DNA from: Pseudoxanthomonas gei
GTDB lineage: Bacteria > Pseudomonadota > Gammaproteobacteria > Xanthomonadales > Xanthomonadaceae
NCBI RefSeq assembly: GCF_010119615.1
Contig: NZ_QOVG01000009.1
Coordinates: forward strand, 1 to 64,000
Direction of reading: 5' to 3'
Length of the DNA stretch: 64,000 nucleotides
A model generated the notes under the pieces. The model saw nothing but the letters and a program-made list of their open reading frames with translations, had not been told where the DNA came from and ran no database searches. The translations under genes were made by a program, and so were the position numbers. Every line of letters begins with the position of its first letter. Position 1 is the stretch's first letter. This document shows positions 9,978 to 20,411 of this stretch, piece by piece.

Positions 9978-9998
9978 TTGTTGTGACGAGCTTGGGTT

Positions 9999-10100
9999 GT
10001 TGCAGGAGCGACGCCAGTCGCGAAGCACGCGGCGCCGGCCAGCGCGTAACGCCAGGGGCCACTGATTTCCTGGCTTCGCGACTGGCGTCGCTCCTGCAAC
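9999..10100 (+). repeat. Long perfect inverted repeat (28-bp arms)
   Basis: Arms at 9999-10026 and 10073-10100 are exact reverse complements over 28 bp around a 46-bp centre; the arm core reads AGGAGCGACGCCAGTCGCG. Such GGAGCGAC...GTCGC doublets resemble REP/BIME-type intergenic elements common in Xanthomonadaceae. It sits between two convergent transcription units and could act as a bidirectional terminator. Confidence 0.75.
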
Positions 10101-10129
10101 AGCGCCGGGCCGTGAACGCCCTGTCCGGG

Positions 10130-10351
10130 TCAGAGGCGTTCGCTTGCGGGCGGCAGGTGCGCGGCCAGCATGGCGGCGATGCGCTCCTGCGCAAGCTCGC
10201 GATCCTCCGGATCGGCGCGCTCCAGGATCTCGTTCGCCAGCACGTCGAACTGCGGCCGGAACTGGGCCTCATGGCGCAGGCGTGCGCGCCACAGCGGCAA
10301 CATGCGCTCCAGGTTCTCCAGCTCGGCCTCCAGGCGCACGCGATCGCTCAT
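10130..10351 (-). CDS. Small protein coupled to the glucan synthase gene
   Basis: A 73-residue, soluble, highly charged helical protein (begins MSDRVRLEAELENLERML) of no family I recognise. Its ATG overlaps the stop of the upstream glucan synthase gene (ATGA), a strong sign of translational coupling, and its codon use is like its neighbour. The heptad-like spacing of Leu in the first 25 residues allows a short coiled coil. It may be an accessory subunit or regulator of the synthase, but that is inferred only from position. Confidence 0.65.
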   Translation of the reverse strand: MSDRVRLEAELENLERMLPLWRARLRHEAQFRPQFDVLANEILERADPEDRELAQERIAAMLAAHLPPASERL

Positions 10352-13300
10352 GGCGCCGGCTTGCTCACGACAGGCCTGCTGACTACAGGCCTGGGCCAGT
10401 TCGCCAGCACATGGTGGATGGACTGGTCATCGACCAGTTGGAAGCCGAAGCCAGGCTGGACGAAACCGTCCACGCTCAGCGTCGCCTCGCCTGCGTCCAC
10501 CTGGGTGATGGTGATCAGGTACATGCTCTCGCCGTAGCGGTACTGCAGCTTGTACTCGTCCCAGTCCGCCGGGATGCACGGGCGCAGCGACAGGCGTTCG
10601 CCTTCACGGTGCAGGCCCAGCAGCGATTCGGTCAGCAGCCGGTACATCCAGCCGGCCGAGCCGGTGTACCAGGTCCAGCCGCCGCGCCCGACATGCGGCG
10701 CCACGCCGTAGACATCGGCCGCCAGCACGTAGGGTTCGACCTTGTAGATCGCGCTGGCCGCGGAGTCTTGGGCGTGGTGGATCGGGTTGATCATGCCGGC
10801 CAGTTCCCAGGCTTTTTCATGGTCGCCCAGATGGGCGAAGGCCATCGCCGACCATACCGCCGCATGGGTGTACTGACCGCCGTTCTCGCGCACGCCGGGC
10901 ACGTAGCCGCGGATGTAGCCCGGGTCGTGCGGGGTCTTGTCGAACGGCGGATCCAGCAGCTGGATCAGGCCCGCATCGCGCTTGACCAGGTACTGGTCCA
11001 GCGAGGCCATGGCCTGTTTCGCACGCGCCGGATCGGCGGCGCCCGAGAGCACCGACCAGCTCTGCGAAATGGAATCGATGCGGCACTCGTCGCTTTCGGT
11101 GGAACCCAGCGGCGTGCCGTCGTCGAACCAGGCGCGGCGGTACCAGTGGCCATCCCAGGCGTGCGCCTCCAGGTTGCCGCGCAGCTGCTGGGCCGATTCG
11201 GCGCAGTAACCGGCGAACGCATCGTCGCCGCGCGCCAGCGCCACTTCGCCGAAGCGCACCAGCACGTCGTAGAGGAAGAAACCCAGCCACACGCTTTCGC
11301 CACGGCCGGCTTCGCCCACGCGATTCATGCCGTCGTTCCAGTCGCCGGTGCCGATCAACGGCAGTCCGCGTTCGCCCAGCAGTTCGGTGCCGCGCTTCAG
11401 CGCCAGCGCGCAGTGGTCGTAGAACGACTGCTGCACGCCGGAGTAGACCGGCAGGTCGTAGTACGACTCCTCGTCCGGGTTGACCAGGCGCCCTTCGATG
11501 AAACGCACGCGTTCGTCCAGCACCGACAGGTCGCCGGTGACCTGCAGGTAGCGACAGGCGGCCAGCGGCAGCCACAGGTAATCGTCGGAGCAGCGTGTGC
11601 GCACGCCGCGACCCTGCGGCGGATGCCACCAGTGCAGCACGTCGCCCTGCGGGAACTGGTGGGCGGCGCTGAGCAGCAGGTGCTCGCGGGTCAGTGCCGG
11701 CTTGGCATGCACCGTGGCCATGGTGTCCTGCAGCTGGTCGCGGAAACCGAACGCGCCACCGGACTGGTAATAGCCGCTGCGTGCGACATAGCGGCAGGCC
11801 AGGGTCTGGTACAGCAGCCAGCCATTGGCCAGCGCATCGACGCTGGCATCGGGCGTCTTCACCCGCACCGCGCTCAGCGTGTCCAGCCAGTGGATGCGCA
11901 CGCCGTCCAATGCATCGTTGGCCGCGTTGATGCCGCGGGTGCGCCGCGCCAGCTCCACGGCCTCGCCGTGGTTGCTGCCGATGCCCAGGCGGAACACCAG
12001 GTCGCGTGCCTGCTCCGGCCCCAGCACGATCGGGACCTGGATCGCGGTGCACGGGTCCAGGCCCACGCCAAGCCTGCCGGACAGTTTTTCCCGCAGCAGC
12101 GCGCCGGGATGGGCCAGGCTGCCGTTGCGGCCCAGGAACTCGTGGCGGTCGGCGGTGAAGCTGCGTCCCTCGCCCTCGACGTCGAAGAAGGCGACGCGGC
12201 CTGCGAACTCGGTGTTGTACGGATTGCGCGCGGTGAGCACGTTGCTGGCGCCATCCAGTTCGCTGATCACGTGCATCTGCGACTTCACCTTGATGTCGCC
12301 CAGCACCCATTCCACGTAGCCGGTCGCCGACAGCCGGCGCGGGCGCCCGGACAGGTTGCGCAGCTTCAACACAGAGAACTTCACCGCATCTTCCAGCGCC
12401 ACGTACACCCACAGCTCGCTGGCGATGCCGTCTTCCACGTGCTCGTACACGCTGTAGCCGAAGCCGTGGCGCGTGCGGTAGGTGCCGGTGCCACGCCGCG
12501 GCAGCGGCATCGGCGACCACACCCGCCCGGTTTCCTCGTCGCGCAGGTAGAAGGCTTCGCCGCCGGTGTCCGAGACCGGGTCGTTGTGCCAGGGCGTCAG
12601 CCGGAACTCGTGCGCATTCTCGAACCAGGTGTAGCCGGGCGAGCTTTCGCTGAGCACGGTGCCCAGTTTCGGGTTCGCCATGACGTTGGACCACGGCGCC
12701 GGCGTGGCCTCGCCTTCGCGCAGGGTGATCACGTATTCGCGGCCGTCGGCCGAGAACGCGCCGGTGCCGTTGTCGAAGATGAACTCGTTGGCGACCGGTT
12801 CGAACGGCCAGGGATCGTCCTCGCCGTGCGCGGCCGGCGGCGGCAGTCCCTGCAGGGGATCAAGCGGGGCCATCGGCTCGGGCAGGGGCGGGGCACCGTC
12901 GGCGAACAGCAGCGGCACGGTGCGTTCGGGCGCCATGTGCCGGCCGACTTGCGCTGCCAGGGTGCCGCGCTGGTCGCTGATGATCACCCGCGACACCGAC
13001 TGCAGCAGGATGCGGTCTTCCAGCGAGATCTGCTGCGCCGGCCGCACGAAGATGCCGCCGGGGCGGTCGAGCACGTTGCCTTCCGGCCCGGCCGAGACCA
13101 GGCCCAGGATCTGTTCCTGCAGCTGCTGGCGATACCCGGCCTGGTCCTCGTTCCAGATCACCAGGTCGACGTTGAGGCCTTTGAGGCGCCAGTAGGCGTG
13201 CGCCTGCACCATCTGCCGCACCAGTTCGATGTTGTCCGCATCGGAAATCTGCACCAGCACGATGGGCAGGTCGCCGGAAATCGAATGCCCCCACAGACCC

Positions 13301-16300
13301 GACTGCCCGCGCCGGTTCTGCATCAGCACCGCACTGTCGGCACGCAGGAACGGATGGGCGAACACCATCAGCCCGGCCAGTCGTTCGTACAGCTGCGCAT
13401 CGGCCTGCGAGGCATTGATCTGCCGGCGCACCACCTGGCTGTGGGTCCAGCCCAGGTCGAACACGCGGTCGGCCAGGCGCCGGTCGCGGTACTTGTCGAT
13501 CAGTGCCGCGCAGGCCTCGCGATCGCTGCCCATGCCGGTGACCATGTCCACGATGCAGGTCTGGTCGGGCGCCAGGGTGATGCGGCAGCGGATCGCCACG
13601 ATGGGGTCGAGCACCGAGCCATCCGAGTCCGACAGGGCGTCCTGCGCGGACAGTGCCTGCGGGTTGCGCGGCGTATTGCCGCGGCCGAGGAAGCGCGCGC
13701 GGTCGGTCTCGTAGGAGATCTCGCTGATGTCGGCGTCATGCACGGCCACCAGGTGCAGCATCCACGGCGGCACTTCGTCATGCGCGCGCGGACGCCGGGT
13801 GCACAGCAGGGCCTGCTTGTCGCGCACGATCTGGGTCTGCACGAACAGGTTGCTGAAGGCCGGGTGCATCTCGTCGGAGATGGCCGGCGCCAGCACCACT
13901 TCGGCGTAGGTGGTGATCTCGATGGTGCGCGGCCGGCGCGAACGGTTGCTCAAGGTCAGGCGCCGCAGCTCGATGTCGTCCTCGGCCGAGATGGCGATTT
14001 CCAGGTGCGAGTCGTAGCCGCGCTTGCGCCCACGGAACTCGGCCTTGGCATCGGAGAAGATCGCCTCGTACTGGTCCACCGGCACGCAGGTCGGCTGGTA
14101 GGCCGCCGACCAGTACTCGCCGCTGTGGACATCGCGCAGGTAGCAGAAGCTGCCCCAGTGGTCGCGGGTGCCATCCTCGCGCCAGCGGGTGACCGCCAGG
14201 TCGCGCAGCCGCAGGTAGCCGCCACCGGCGCTGGTGAGCATGCCGTGGAAGCGCCCGTTGGACAGCATCTGCAGGGCGGGCCGGGCGGTGTTGGGATTGG
14301 CGAACACGCGCAACTGGGTTTCGGTGGTCGCCGGGGCCACGCGGGCGGCGCTGGCCTCGGCCTCGTGCGGATGGAACACGCCGGTGCGCGGGATGCGTTC
14401 CTGCAGCAGCAGCAGGGTGGCCTGGAACTCGGCATCGGCCAGGAAGCGCTTCTGCATCGGCTGGTCGCGCAGCAAATAATCCAGGGCCAGGAAACCCATG
14501 CCCTGGTGATGGGCCATGAACGAGCGGATCACCGCATGGTCCTGCCCGCGCGGCACCCGGCTGGGGGTGTAGTCGATCGCTTCGTACAGGCCATAGCGGC
14601 CACCGAAACCGAGTTCGGTCAGGCGCTGCAGGTTCTGGCAAGCCGCTTCCGGCGCCACCATCAGCGCCATCATGGTCGCGTACGGCGCGATCACCAGGTC
14701 CTGGCCCAGCCCGCGCTTCAGGCCCAGGCCGGGCACGCCGAAGGCGCGGTACTGGTAGTTCATGCGCGCATCGACGGTGTTGTAGCCGGATTCGGAAATG
14801 CCCCACGGCACGTTGCGTTGCGCGCCGAAATGGATCTGGGCTTCCACCGCGTGCCTGGCGGTCTGGTCCAGCAGGGTGTCCGGGTAACTGGGCATCACCA
14901 GCTGCGGCATCAGGTACTCGAACATCGAGCCGCTCCACGACAGCAGGGTGGCATCGCCGTCCACCTCGGTCAGCAGGCGGCCCAGCGCGAACCAGGTTTC
15001 CTGCGGCAGCTGGCCCTGGGCGATGGCCACGAAACTGCACAGCCGCGCCTCGGAGGCCAGCAGGTCGTAATAGCCCGGGTCCAGGCGCCGTTCCTCGGCG
15101 TTGTAGCCGATCGCCAGCAGGTGGCGACTGCGGTCGTAGAGGAATTCGTATTCCATCAGCGAGTACTGGCCGGCCACGTGCGCCAGCCGTTCCAGGTCGT
15201 TGATGCGCGCGCGGGCGCGGCCCTGCACGACGCTGCTGTGCGATTGCGCGCGCAGTTGGCGCAAGGTGGGGATCACGCCACTGGTGACCGCATCGGCCGG
15301 CTCACCGGCGGCTTCATCCGGGGAGGACAGCCACGGCGCGAAGAACAGCAGTTCCTCGCGCGCCGCCTGGCAGGCCTGCACCAGGGAAGCGGGCCAGTCG
15401 GGTTCGCCCTCGGGCGGGGGCATCGCCGGGATGGGCCAGGCGGCAGCGATGGCCGCGGCCTGCGCGGCCAGCCAGGCCAGCACGCGTTCGGCATCGCGCA
15501 ACGACACCGGCGGCTGCGCGCGCACGGTTTCCAGGCGTTCGCCGAACGCGGACAGCGCCGCGTCCAGGGTCGGTTCGGCGTGGCTCGCCGCGCGCCGGTT
15601 TTCTTCCAGCACGCCCAGGGTGTCGGCCAGGCCATCGAACGTGGCGCGCGCCAGCACCGGCTGGTCCAGCATCGCCAGCAGGCCCTGGCGCAGGGTCAGC
15701 AGGTGCCCGGCCAGGTTGCCGCTGTCGACCGTGGAGATGTAGTGCGGCGGCAACGGCTGCAGGGTTTCGGTGTCGTACCAGTTGTAGAAGTGGCCGCGAT
15801 GGCGCGGCAGTTGTTCCATCGTCGCCAGCACGCGCTGGGTCCGTTGCATCAGCCCGCCCATCTGCAGGTAGCCGAAGTCATGGGCCGCCAGGTTGGCCAG
15901 CAGCGACAGGCCGATGTTGGTGGGCGAGGTGCGTCGGGCCACCACCAGCAGCGGATGCTCCTGGATGTTGTCGGGTGGCAGCCAGTGGTCCTCGGCGCGG
16001 ATCCAGGTCTCGAAGAATGCCCAGGTGCGGCGCGACAGGCGGCCGAGGAAGGCCAGCTGCGGACGCGACAGCTCGGTCTGGCGTTGCCGTGGCGGGCGAC
16101 CCATCCAGGCCATCAGCAGCGGCGAGCCCAGCCACAGCACCAGGATGGGCATGGCCACCCACAGCGCCAGTGGATTGACCCGGCCCAGCCACGCGCCCAC
16201 CGCGACCGCGAACACCGGCGCGAACCACATGCTGCGCAGTTCGGCGCCGTAGCCGCTGCCCAGGCTGCGCTCGACCTCGCTGGAGGGGTTCCATTGCAGC

Positions 16301-19113
16301 AGGTGGCGACGGCTCACCAGCATCCGCCAGGCCGTGCGGGCGATGGCGCCCAGGCTGAAGAACGCCTCGTACGGCAGGCAGGCCAGGTTGACTGCCGCGC
16401 GCAGCAGCTGCCGGCCGCAGGACTTGGCCACCTGCAGCAGGTGGGTTTCCAGGGTCATGTCCATCGGCTTGGTCAGCACCTCGCGCAGCGCCGGCAGCAA
16501 CACCGGCAGCAGCAGCAGGCACAGCACCCACAGGGTCCAGGCCAGCACCTGGGGCACCAGCGTCCAGCCGATAACCAGCAGGGCGGTGGCCGCCGCCGGC
16601 ACCAGACTGCGGCGCAGGTTGTCCAGCAGCTTGCCGCGCGACAGCCACGACAGCGGATTGGCCTCGACGCCGCCTTGCGGGCGCGGCACCCACGGCAGCA
16701 GCCACGGCAGCAATTGCCAGTCGCCGCGGATCCAGCGGTAGCGGCGCTTCACGTCGGCCGCATAACGCGCCGGATAATCCTCGAACAGGCGCACGTCGCT
16801 GACCAGGCCGGCACGCGCATAGCAACCTTCCAGCAGGTCGTGGCTGAGGATCTGGTTCTCGGGGAAACGGTTCTCGAGCGCATGCTCGAACGCGTCAACG
16901 TCGTAGATGCCCTTGCCGACGAAGGAGCCTTCGCCGAACAGGTCCTGGTACACGTCCGACACCGTGCGCGTGTACGGATCGATGCCCGGCTCGCTGCCGT
17001 ACATGCGTGCGTAGCGCGAACCGATGCGCCCGCTCATGCTGGTGCCCACGCTGGGCTGCAGGATGCCGTAACCGCGCGTGACCCGGCGTTTCTGGCTGTC
17101 GAAGCGCGCCCGGTTGAGTGGATGGGCCAGGGTGCCGACGAACTCGCGCGCCGCATCGCGCGGCAATCGCGTATCGGTGTCCAGGGTGATGACGTAGCGC
17201 ACGTTGGCCAGCACGTCGGTGTTACCGGACACGGCCAGGAAGGCTTCGCCGTCGCCGCCGCGCAACAGCCGGTTCAAGGCGGCCAGCTTGCCGCGCTTGC
17301 GCTCGTAGCCCATCCAGGTGTTCTCGCGCGCATTCCACTGGCGCGGACGATGGAACAGGAAGAACAGGTCGCCGCCGCCCTGCTGGACGTGTTCGGGCGC
17401 GTAGCGGGCGTTGAGGCGCTCGATCTGCCGCACTGCGTGGTCGACCAGTGCCTGGTCGCCCGGCAGTTCCTGCTGGCTGGCGTCGAGGAAATCGGTCAGC
17501 AGGGCAAAATGCAGGTGGGCGTCGCGATTGGCCAGGAAGCGCACTTCCAGGCCTTCGACCAGCGCATCGATGCCGGCGTTGCTGCCGATCATGCTGGGCA
17601 CCACCACCAGCGTGCGGGCGCTGGACGGAATGCCTTCGGAATAGTCCATGCGCGGCAAAGGCTGGGGCGCGACCAGCACGGTCGCCGCCCAGTTGACCAG
17701 GGCGATGCCCAGTTCACTGAAGGCAATCAGTCCCAGCAGGCCGATGGCGCACAGCCACGCCCAGTCGAAACGGTCGGCGCTGGCTTCAGCCACCAGCGCC
17801 CAGGTGAAGCCCAGGGCGATCATCCCGATCGGCAACAGGTACAGCGGCAACGGCACCCGGCGCGGGCGCAGCCGTACCGGTTTGCGCGCGCTGGCCAGCT
17901 CGGCCACCGCTGCCTTCATCTGCGGAATGCCCTCGTCCACCAGGTAATAACCGACATGGGACGCGGTGTCGCGGGACTGTGCATTGGCCTGGGCCAGCCC
18001 CAGCACGGCAGTCACCACTTCCATCTCGCTGGCGCCGCTCTGCCGCGCGGCTTTTTCCACCACGTGGCGGTAGGCGTCGCGGGTGCTGAAATCCATGCTG
18101 GCGTAGGTGCCCGCCGGATCCTGCTGCAGCACGCCGTCGACCAGGCTCATGGTCTCGACGAATTCGCGCCAGTCCATGTTGGCCAGGAAGCGCAGGCTGC
18201 CGATGCTGTTGCTGATGGAGACCTGGTCGGCCGCCTGCTGCTGGCTTTCGGCGTGCACCAGTTCCTCGATGCTGTGCCCGCTGTCGGCGATCCACTGCTC
18301 GATCCAGCCGATCGGCATGGCCAGCGCCGCGCTGCGGCCGTGCAGGCCGCGGGTCAGCTCGGCCACGAACGCGCCGGTGACCGGCGGCTCCGAGCGCGCC
18401 ATGTCCGCCACCACCAGCACCACGTTCTTGGGGCTGTTGTCGGCGGTCTGGTTCAACAGGCTGGCCCATTCACCGGCCAGGCGATGGTCCACGCCATCGC
18501 GCATCACCCGCACCGCCATGCGCCGCAGGTTCTCGATCAGCGCCAGCCGCAACATGATGGGGATCGCCCACAGCTCGCCCATCTTCAGCGGCGTGACCGA
18601 CTGGTAGGCGGCCACGAAACGGCTGAGTGTTTCGGCATCGATGCGACCATCGCCATGGGCGATGGCTTCCATGGCCAGGTCGTACACGCGTGGCAGGCCC
18701 GCCGAAGGACCCCGGTTCAGCGACGGCAGTTCACGGCTGTAGCCCTTGGGCAGGTGGCGCCGCGCGGTGCGCACCTGTTCCTCGATCAGGTAGTAGTTGT
18801 CCAGCAGCCATTCGCCGGCCGGGGTGATGCGGACTTCGTCCTGGACCATGCCGGTGAGCAGGGTGCTGGCATCGTCGAGCAGGCCCTCGTTGTCCTTGAG
18901 GCGGGCGAGCAGCAGGTCCGGCTGCACCAGCGAGTGCACGCGGTGCTCGCCTGCCAGAGCCTTGCCATGCCATTCCATCTGTTCGGCACTGAACAGCTGC
19001 GCGCGCAGCGGTTCCTCGGCCAGCAACGGCCCCTGTGTCGCCGCGCGCTGCCAGCGCCAGATGCGCCGGCGCAGGCGCAGCCAACGACCAAAGATCCGCC
19101 AGGCAGTGGGCAT
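10348..19113 (-). CDS. ndvB: Cyclic beta-1,2-glucan synthase-type giant glycosyltransferase/phosphorylase
   Basis: A 2921-residue inner-membrane protein of the NdvB/Cgs type that builds periplasmic cyclic beta-glucan. N-terminal third: hydrophobic segments and a GT84-like region with TLDTDTRLPRDA (codons near 17,150-17,200) and the RYRWIRGDWQLLPWL segment (16,690-16,745). Middle: glycoamylase-like domain with HHQGMGFLALDYLL. C-terminal half: GH94 phosphorylase-like repeats, including GTGDWNDGMNR (11,321-11,350), which holds the usual general-acid Asp. Start at MPTAWRIF; the 35 upstream codons are Cys/His-rich and unlike the family. The product's linkage cannot be proved from sequence. The gene ends overlapping a small ORF. 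Confidence 0.9.
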   Translation of the reverse strand: MPTAWRIFGRWLRLRRRIWRWQRAATQGPLLAEEPLRAQLFSAEQMEWHGKALAGEHRVHSLVQPDLLLARLKDNEGLLDDASTLLTGMVQDEVRITPAGEWLLDNYYLIEEQVRTARRHLPKGYSRELPSLNRGPSAGLPRVYDLAMEAIAHGDGRIDAETLSRFVAAYQSVTPLKMGELWAIPIMLRLALIENLRRMAVRVMRDGVDHRLAGEWASLLNQTADNSPKNVVLVVADMARSEPPVTGAFVAELTRGLHGRSAALAMPIGWIEQWIADSGHSIEELVHAESQQQAADQVSISNSIGSLRFLANMDWREFVETMSLVDGVLQQDPAGTYASMDFSTRDAYRHVVEKAARQSGASEMEVVTAVLGLAQANAQSRDTASHVGYYLVDEGIPQMKAAVAELASARKPVRLRPRRVPLPLYLLPIGMIALGFTWALVAEASADRFDWAWLCAIGLLGLIAFSELGIALVNWAATVLVAPQPLPRMDYSEGIPSSARTLVVVPSMIGSNAGIDALVEGLEVRFLANRDAHLHFALLTDFLDASQQELPGDQALVDHAVRQIERLNARYAPEHVQQGGGDLFFLFHRPRQWNARENTWMGYERKRGKLAALNRLLRGGDGEAFLAVSGNTDVLANVRYVITLDTDTRLPRDAAREFVGTLAHPLNRARFDSQKRRVTRGYGILQPSVGTSMSGRIGSRYARMYGSEPGIDPYTRTVSDVYQDLFGEGSFVGKGIYDVDAFEHALENRFPENQILSHDLLEGCYARAGLVSDVRLFEDYPARYAADVKRRYRWIRGDWQLLPWLLPWVPRPQGGVEANPLSWLSRGKLLDNLRRSLVPAAATALLVIGWTLVPQVLAWTLWVLCLLLLPVLLPALREVLTKPMDMTLETHLLQVAKSCGRQLLRAAVNLACLPYEAFFSLGAIARTAWRMLVSRRHLLQWNPSSEVERSLGSGYGAELRSMWFAPVFAVAVGAWLGRVNPLALWVAMPILVLWLGSPLLMAWMGRPPRQRQTELSRPQLAFLGRLSRRTWAFFETWIRAEDHWLPPDNIQEHPLLVVARRTSPTNIGLSLLANLAAHDFGYLQMGGLMQRTQRVLATMEQLPRHRGHFYNWYDTETLQPLPPHYISTVDSGNLAGHLLTLRQGLLAMLDQPVLARATFDGLADTLGVLEENRRAASHAEPTLDAALSAFGERLETVRAQPPVSLRDAERVLAWLAAQAAAIAAAWPIPAMPPPEGEPDWPASLVQACQAAREELLFFAPWLSSPDEAAGEPADAVTSGVIPTLRQLRAQSHSSVVQGRARARINDLERLAHVAGQYSLMEYEFLYDRSRHLLAIGYNAEERRLDPGYYDLLASEARLCSFVAIAQGQLPQETWFALGRLLTEVDGDATLLSWSGSMFEYLMPQLVMPSYPDTLLDQTARHAVEAQIHFGAQRNVPWGISESGYNTVDARMNYQYRAFGVPGLGLKRGLGQDLVIAPYATMMALMVAPEAACQNLQRLTELGFGGRYGLYEAIDYTPSRVPRGQDHAVIRSFMAHHQGMGFLALDYLLRDQPMQKRFLADAEFQATLLLLQERIPRTGVFHPHEAEASAARVAPATTETQLRVFANPNTARPALQMLSNGRFHGMLTSAGGGYLRLRDLAVTRWREDGTRDHWGSFCYLRDVHSGEYWSAAYQPTCVPVDQYEAIFSDAKAEFRGRKRGYDSHLEIAISAEDDIELRRLTLSNRSRRPRTIEITTYAEVVLAPAISDEMHPAFSNLFVQTQIVRDKQALLCTRRPRAHDEVPPWMLHLVAVHDADISEISYETDRARFLGRGNTPRNPQALSAQDALSDSDGSVLDPIVAIRCRITLAPDQTCIVDMVTGMGSDREACAALIDKYRDRRLADRVFDLGWTHSQVVRRQINASQADAQLYERLAGLMVFAHPFLRADSAVLMQNRRGQSGLWGHSISGDLPIVLVQISDADNIELVRQMVQAHAYWRLKGLNVDLVIWNEDQAGYRQQLQEQILGLVSAGPEGNVLDRPGGIFVRPAQQISLEDRILLQSVSRVIISDQRGTLAAQVGRHMAPERTVPLLFADGAPPLPEPMAPLDPLQGLPPPAAHGEDDPWPFEPVANEFIFDNGTGAFSADGREYVITLREGEATPAPWSNVMANPKLGTVLSESSPGYTWFENAHEFRLTPWHNDPVSDTGGEAFYLRDEETGRVWSPMPLPRRGTGTYRTRHGFGYSVYEHVEDGIASELWVYVALEDAVKFSVLKLRNLSGRPRRLSATGYVEWVLGDIKVKSQMHVISELDGASNVLTARNPYNTEFAGRVAFFDVEGEGRSFTADRHEFLGRNGSLAHPGALLREKLSGRLGVGLDPCTAIQVPIVLGPEQARDLVFRLGIGSNHGEAVELARRTRGINAANDALDGVRIHWLDTLSAVRVKTPDASVDALANGWLLYQTLACRYVARSGYYQSGGAFGFRDQLQDTMATVHAKPALTREHLLLSAAHQFPQGDVLHWWHPPQGRGVRTRCSDDYLWLPLAACRYLQVTGDLSVLDERVRFIEGRLVNPDEESYYDLPVYSGVQQSFYDHCALALKRGTELLGERGLPLIGTGDWNDGMNRVGEAGRGESVWLGFFLYDVLVRFGEVALARGDDAFAGYCAESAQQLRGNLEAHAWDGHWYRRAWFDDGTPLGSTESDECRIDSISQSWSVLSGAADPARAKQAMASLDQYLVKRDAGLIQLLDPPFDKTPHDPGYIRGYVPGVRENGGQYTHAAVWSAMAFAHLGDHEKAWELAGMINPIHHAQDSAASAIYKVEPYVLAADVYGVAPHVGRGGWTWYTGSAGWMYRLLTESLLGLHREGERLSLRPCIPADWDEYKLQYRYGESMYLITITQVDAGEATLSVDGFVQPGFGFQLVDDQSIHHVLANWPRPVVSRPVVSKPAP

Positions 19114-19217
19114 GTGTGATTCGTCGCCATGAAGCCAGATAAGGCGTTCATGATTGCATTTGCAAAGGCAGCGGTTTGTGAAACCAGCACCGACCACGGC
19201 GCAGCGCGCGCCATGCA

Positions 19218-20234
19218 TCAGTGGTCGAGCGGGCTCAGCACTCCGTTGGCGCCGCGCCCAAGCACATGCGTGTAGATCTGCGTGGTGGACACGTCCTTGT
19301 GGCCCATCAGTTCCTGCACCGTGCGGATGTCCTGGCCCGACTCCAGCAGGTGGGTGGCGAAGGAATGACGCAGCGTGTGGCAGCTGACCGGCTTGTCGAT
19401 GCCGGCCTGTTCGCGTGCGCGTTTCACCGCGCGCTGCAGGATGCCTTCATCGACGTGGTGGCGACGGACCTTGCCTGTTCGCGGATCCTTCGATTCGCGC
19501 AGGGCCGGGAACACGTACTGCCATGAGAACTCGCGCCCGGCATTGGGATACTTGCGACCCAGCGCATGCGGCAGATGGACCTCGCCGCCTCCGCTGGCGA
19601 GGTCGCGCGCATGCACCAGGCGCACCCGCTCCACCTGTTCGAGCAGTCGTTCGCGCAGGCGCCGTGGCAACGGCACGCGACGGTCCTTGCCACCCTTGCC
19701 ATTACGCACGGTGATCTCGTTGCGATCGAAGCCCACGTCCTGCACGCGCAGGCGTACGCATTCCATCAGGCGCATGCCGGTGCCGTACAGCAGCGACGCC
19801 ATGAGCCCGACCTGGCCGTCCATCATCGCCAGCAGGCGCAGGGTCTCCTCGCGTGACAATACGGTTGGCATCTTCTGCGGGCGCTTGGCCCGCACCACGG
19901 TCTCCATCCACGGCAGTTCGATGCCCAGCACTTCGCGATAGAGGAACAACAAGGCCGACAACGCCTGGTTCTGGGTGCTGGCCGCCACATCATCGCGCGT
20001 GGCCAGCCGCGACAGGAAAGCCTCGACCTCCATCGCCCCCATCTGCCGCGGATGCCTGCGCCCGTTGGCCAGGATGAAACGCCATGCCCATTGCACGTAG
20101 GCCCGTTCCGTACGCAGGCTGTAATGCTTCACCCGACACCGCGCCCGCACCGCCTCCAGCAACCCCGGCCCACGCGCGTCCTTGCCTTCGACACCCGATA
20201 GCACCTCATCCCTGGGGTGATAAGTCATACCCAT
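19218..20234 (-). CDS. intI: Integron integrase IntI (tyrosine recombinase)
   Basis: Site-specific recombinase that moves cassettes between attC and attI. From ATG at 20234 it has 338 residues. Core-binding domain begins [13 protein letters not shown]. Catalytic residues: Arg155 ([13 protein letters not shown]), Lys in GKGGKDR, His286/Arg289 ([12 protein letters not shown]), His312 ([13 protein letters not shown]) and nucleophile Tyr321. The integron-specific insertion ([21 protein letters not shown]) between the conserved boxes separates it from XerC/D. ATG at 20228 is an equally possible start; AAGGT lies just upstream of both. The reading frame is intact, so the enzyme may be active. Confidence 0.95.
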   Translation of the reverse strand: MGMTYHPRDEVLSGVEGKDARGPGLLEAVRARCRVKHYSLRTERAYVQWAWRFILANGRRHPRQMGAMEVEAFLSRLATRDDVAASTQNQALSALLFLYREVLGIELPWMETVVRAKRPQKMPTVLSREETLRLLAMMDGQVGLMASLLYGTGMRLMECVRLRVQDVGFDRNEITVRNGKGGKDRRVPLPRRLRERLLEQVERVRLVHARDLASGGGEVHLPHALGRKYPNAGREFSWQYVFPALRESKDPRTGKVRRHHVDEGILQRAVKRAREQAGIDKPVSCHTLRHSFATHLLESGQDIRTVQELMGHKDVSTTQIYTHVLGRGANGVLSPLDH

Positions 20235-20323
20235 GCACCTTTGAAACAATTGCCCGAAGGATGACCCTGCGCCCGAAGCCAGGAAATCAGGCAAGCCATT
20301 GATGGCGGGTAGGTTTTGTCTGA

Positions 20324-20352
20324 TTGACGCCCCCGCCACCAACCCTGACTAT
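20324..20352 (+). promoter_or_regulatory. Candidate cassette promoter (Pc)
   Basis: TTGACG, a 17-nt spacer and GACTAT lie between intI and attI and read into the array. The -10 match is weak (3 of 6), so this is only a candidate; integrons are known to drive their first cassettes from a promoter in this region or inside intI. Confidence 0.3.
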
Positions 20353-20393
20353 CCCTGCTACATCCCGATTTTGGGATCTACTTAAAGTTAGGC
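20341..20393 (+). other. attI recombination site
   Basis: The first cassette joins the integron backbone at GTTAGGC (20387-20393), where exchange occurs between G20387 and T20388. A small inverted repeat, ATCCC/GGGAT (20362-20366 and 20373-20377), lies just upstream; its role is unknown. The left boundary given here is approximate. Confidence 0.7.
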
Positions 20394-20411
20394 CCCACAA
20401 GGAGGTTTCAG

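Noticed and set aside
7552..10272. 906-residue minus-strand ORF across the M3 peptidase gene
   Set aside because: Shadow of the peptidase; it crosses the terminator and inverted repeat and shows low-complexity Gly/Leu/Val sequence.
10144..19119. 2991-residue plus-strand open frame antisense to the glucan synthase gene
   Set aside because: It is a mirror of high GC3 coding on the minus strand; its translation is His/Gln/Arg-rich without any domain, while the minus strand gives a complete, motif-rich NdvB-type protein.
19218..20234. XerC/XerD-type recombinase instead of IntI
   Set aside because: The integron-specific insertion ([21 protein letters not shown]) and the adjoining attC array decide for IntI.
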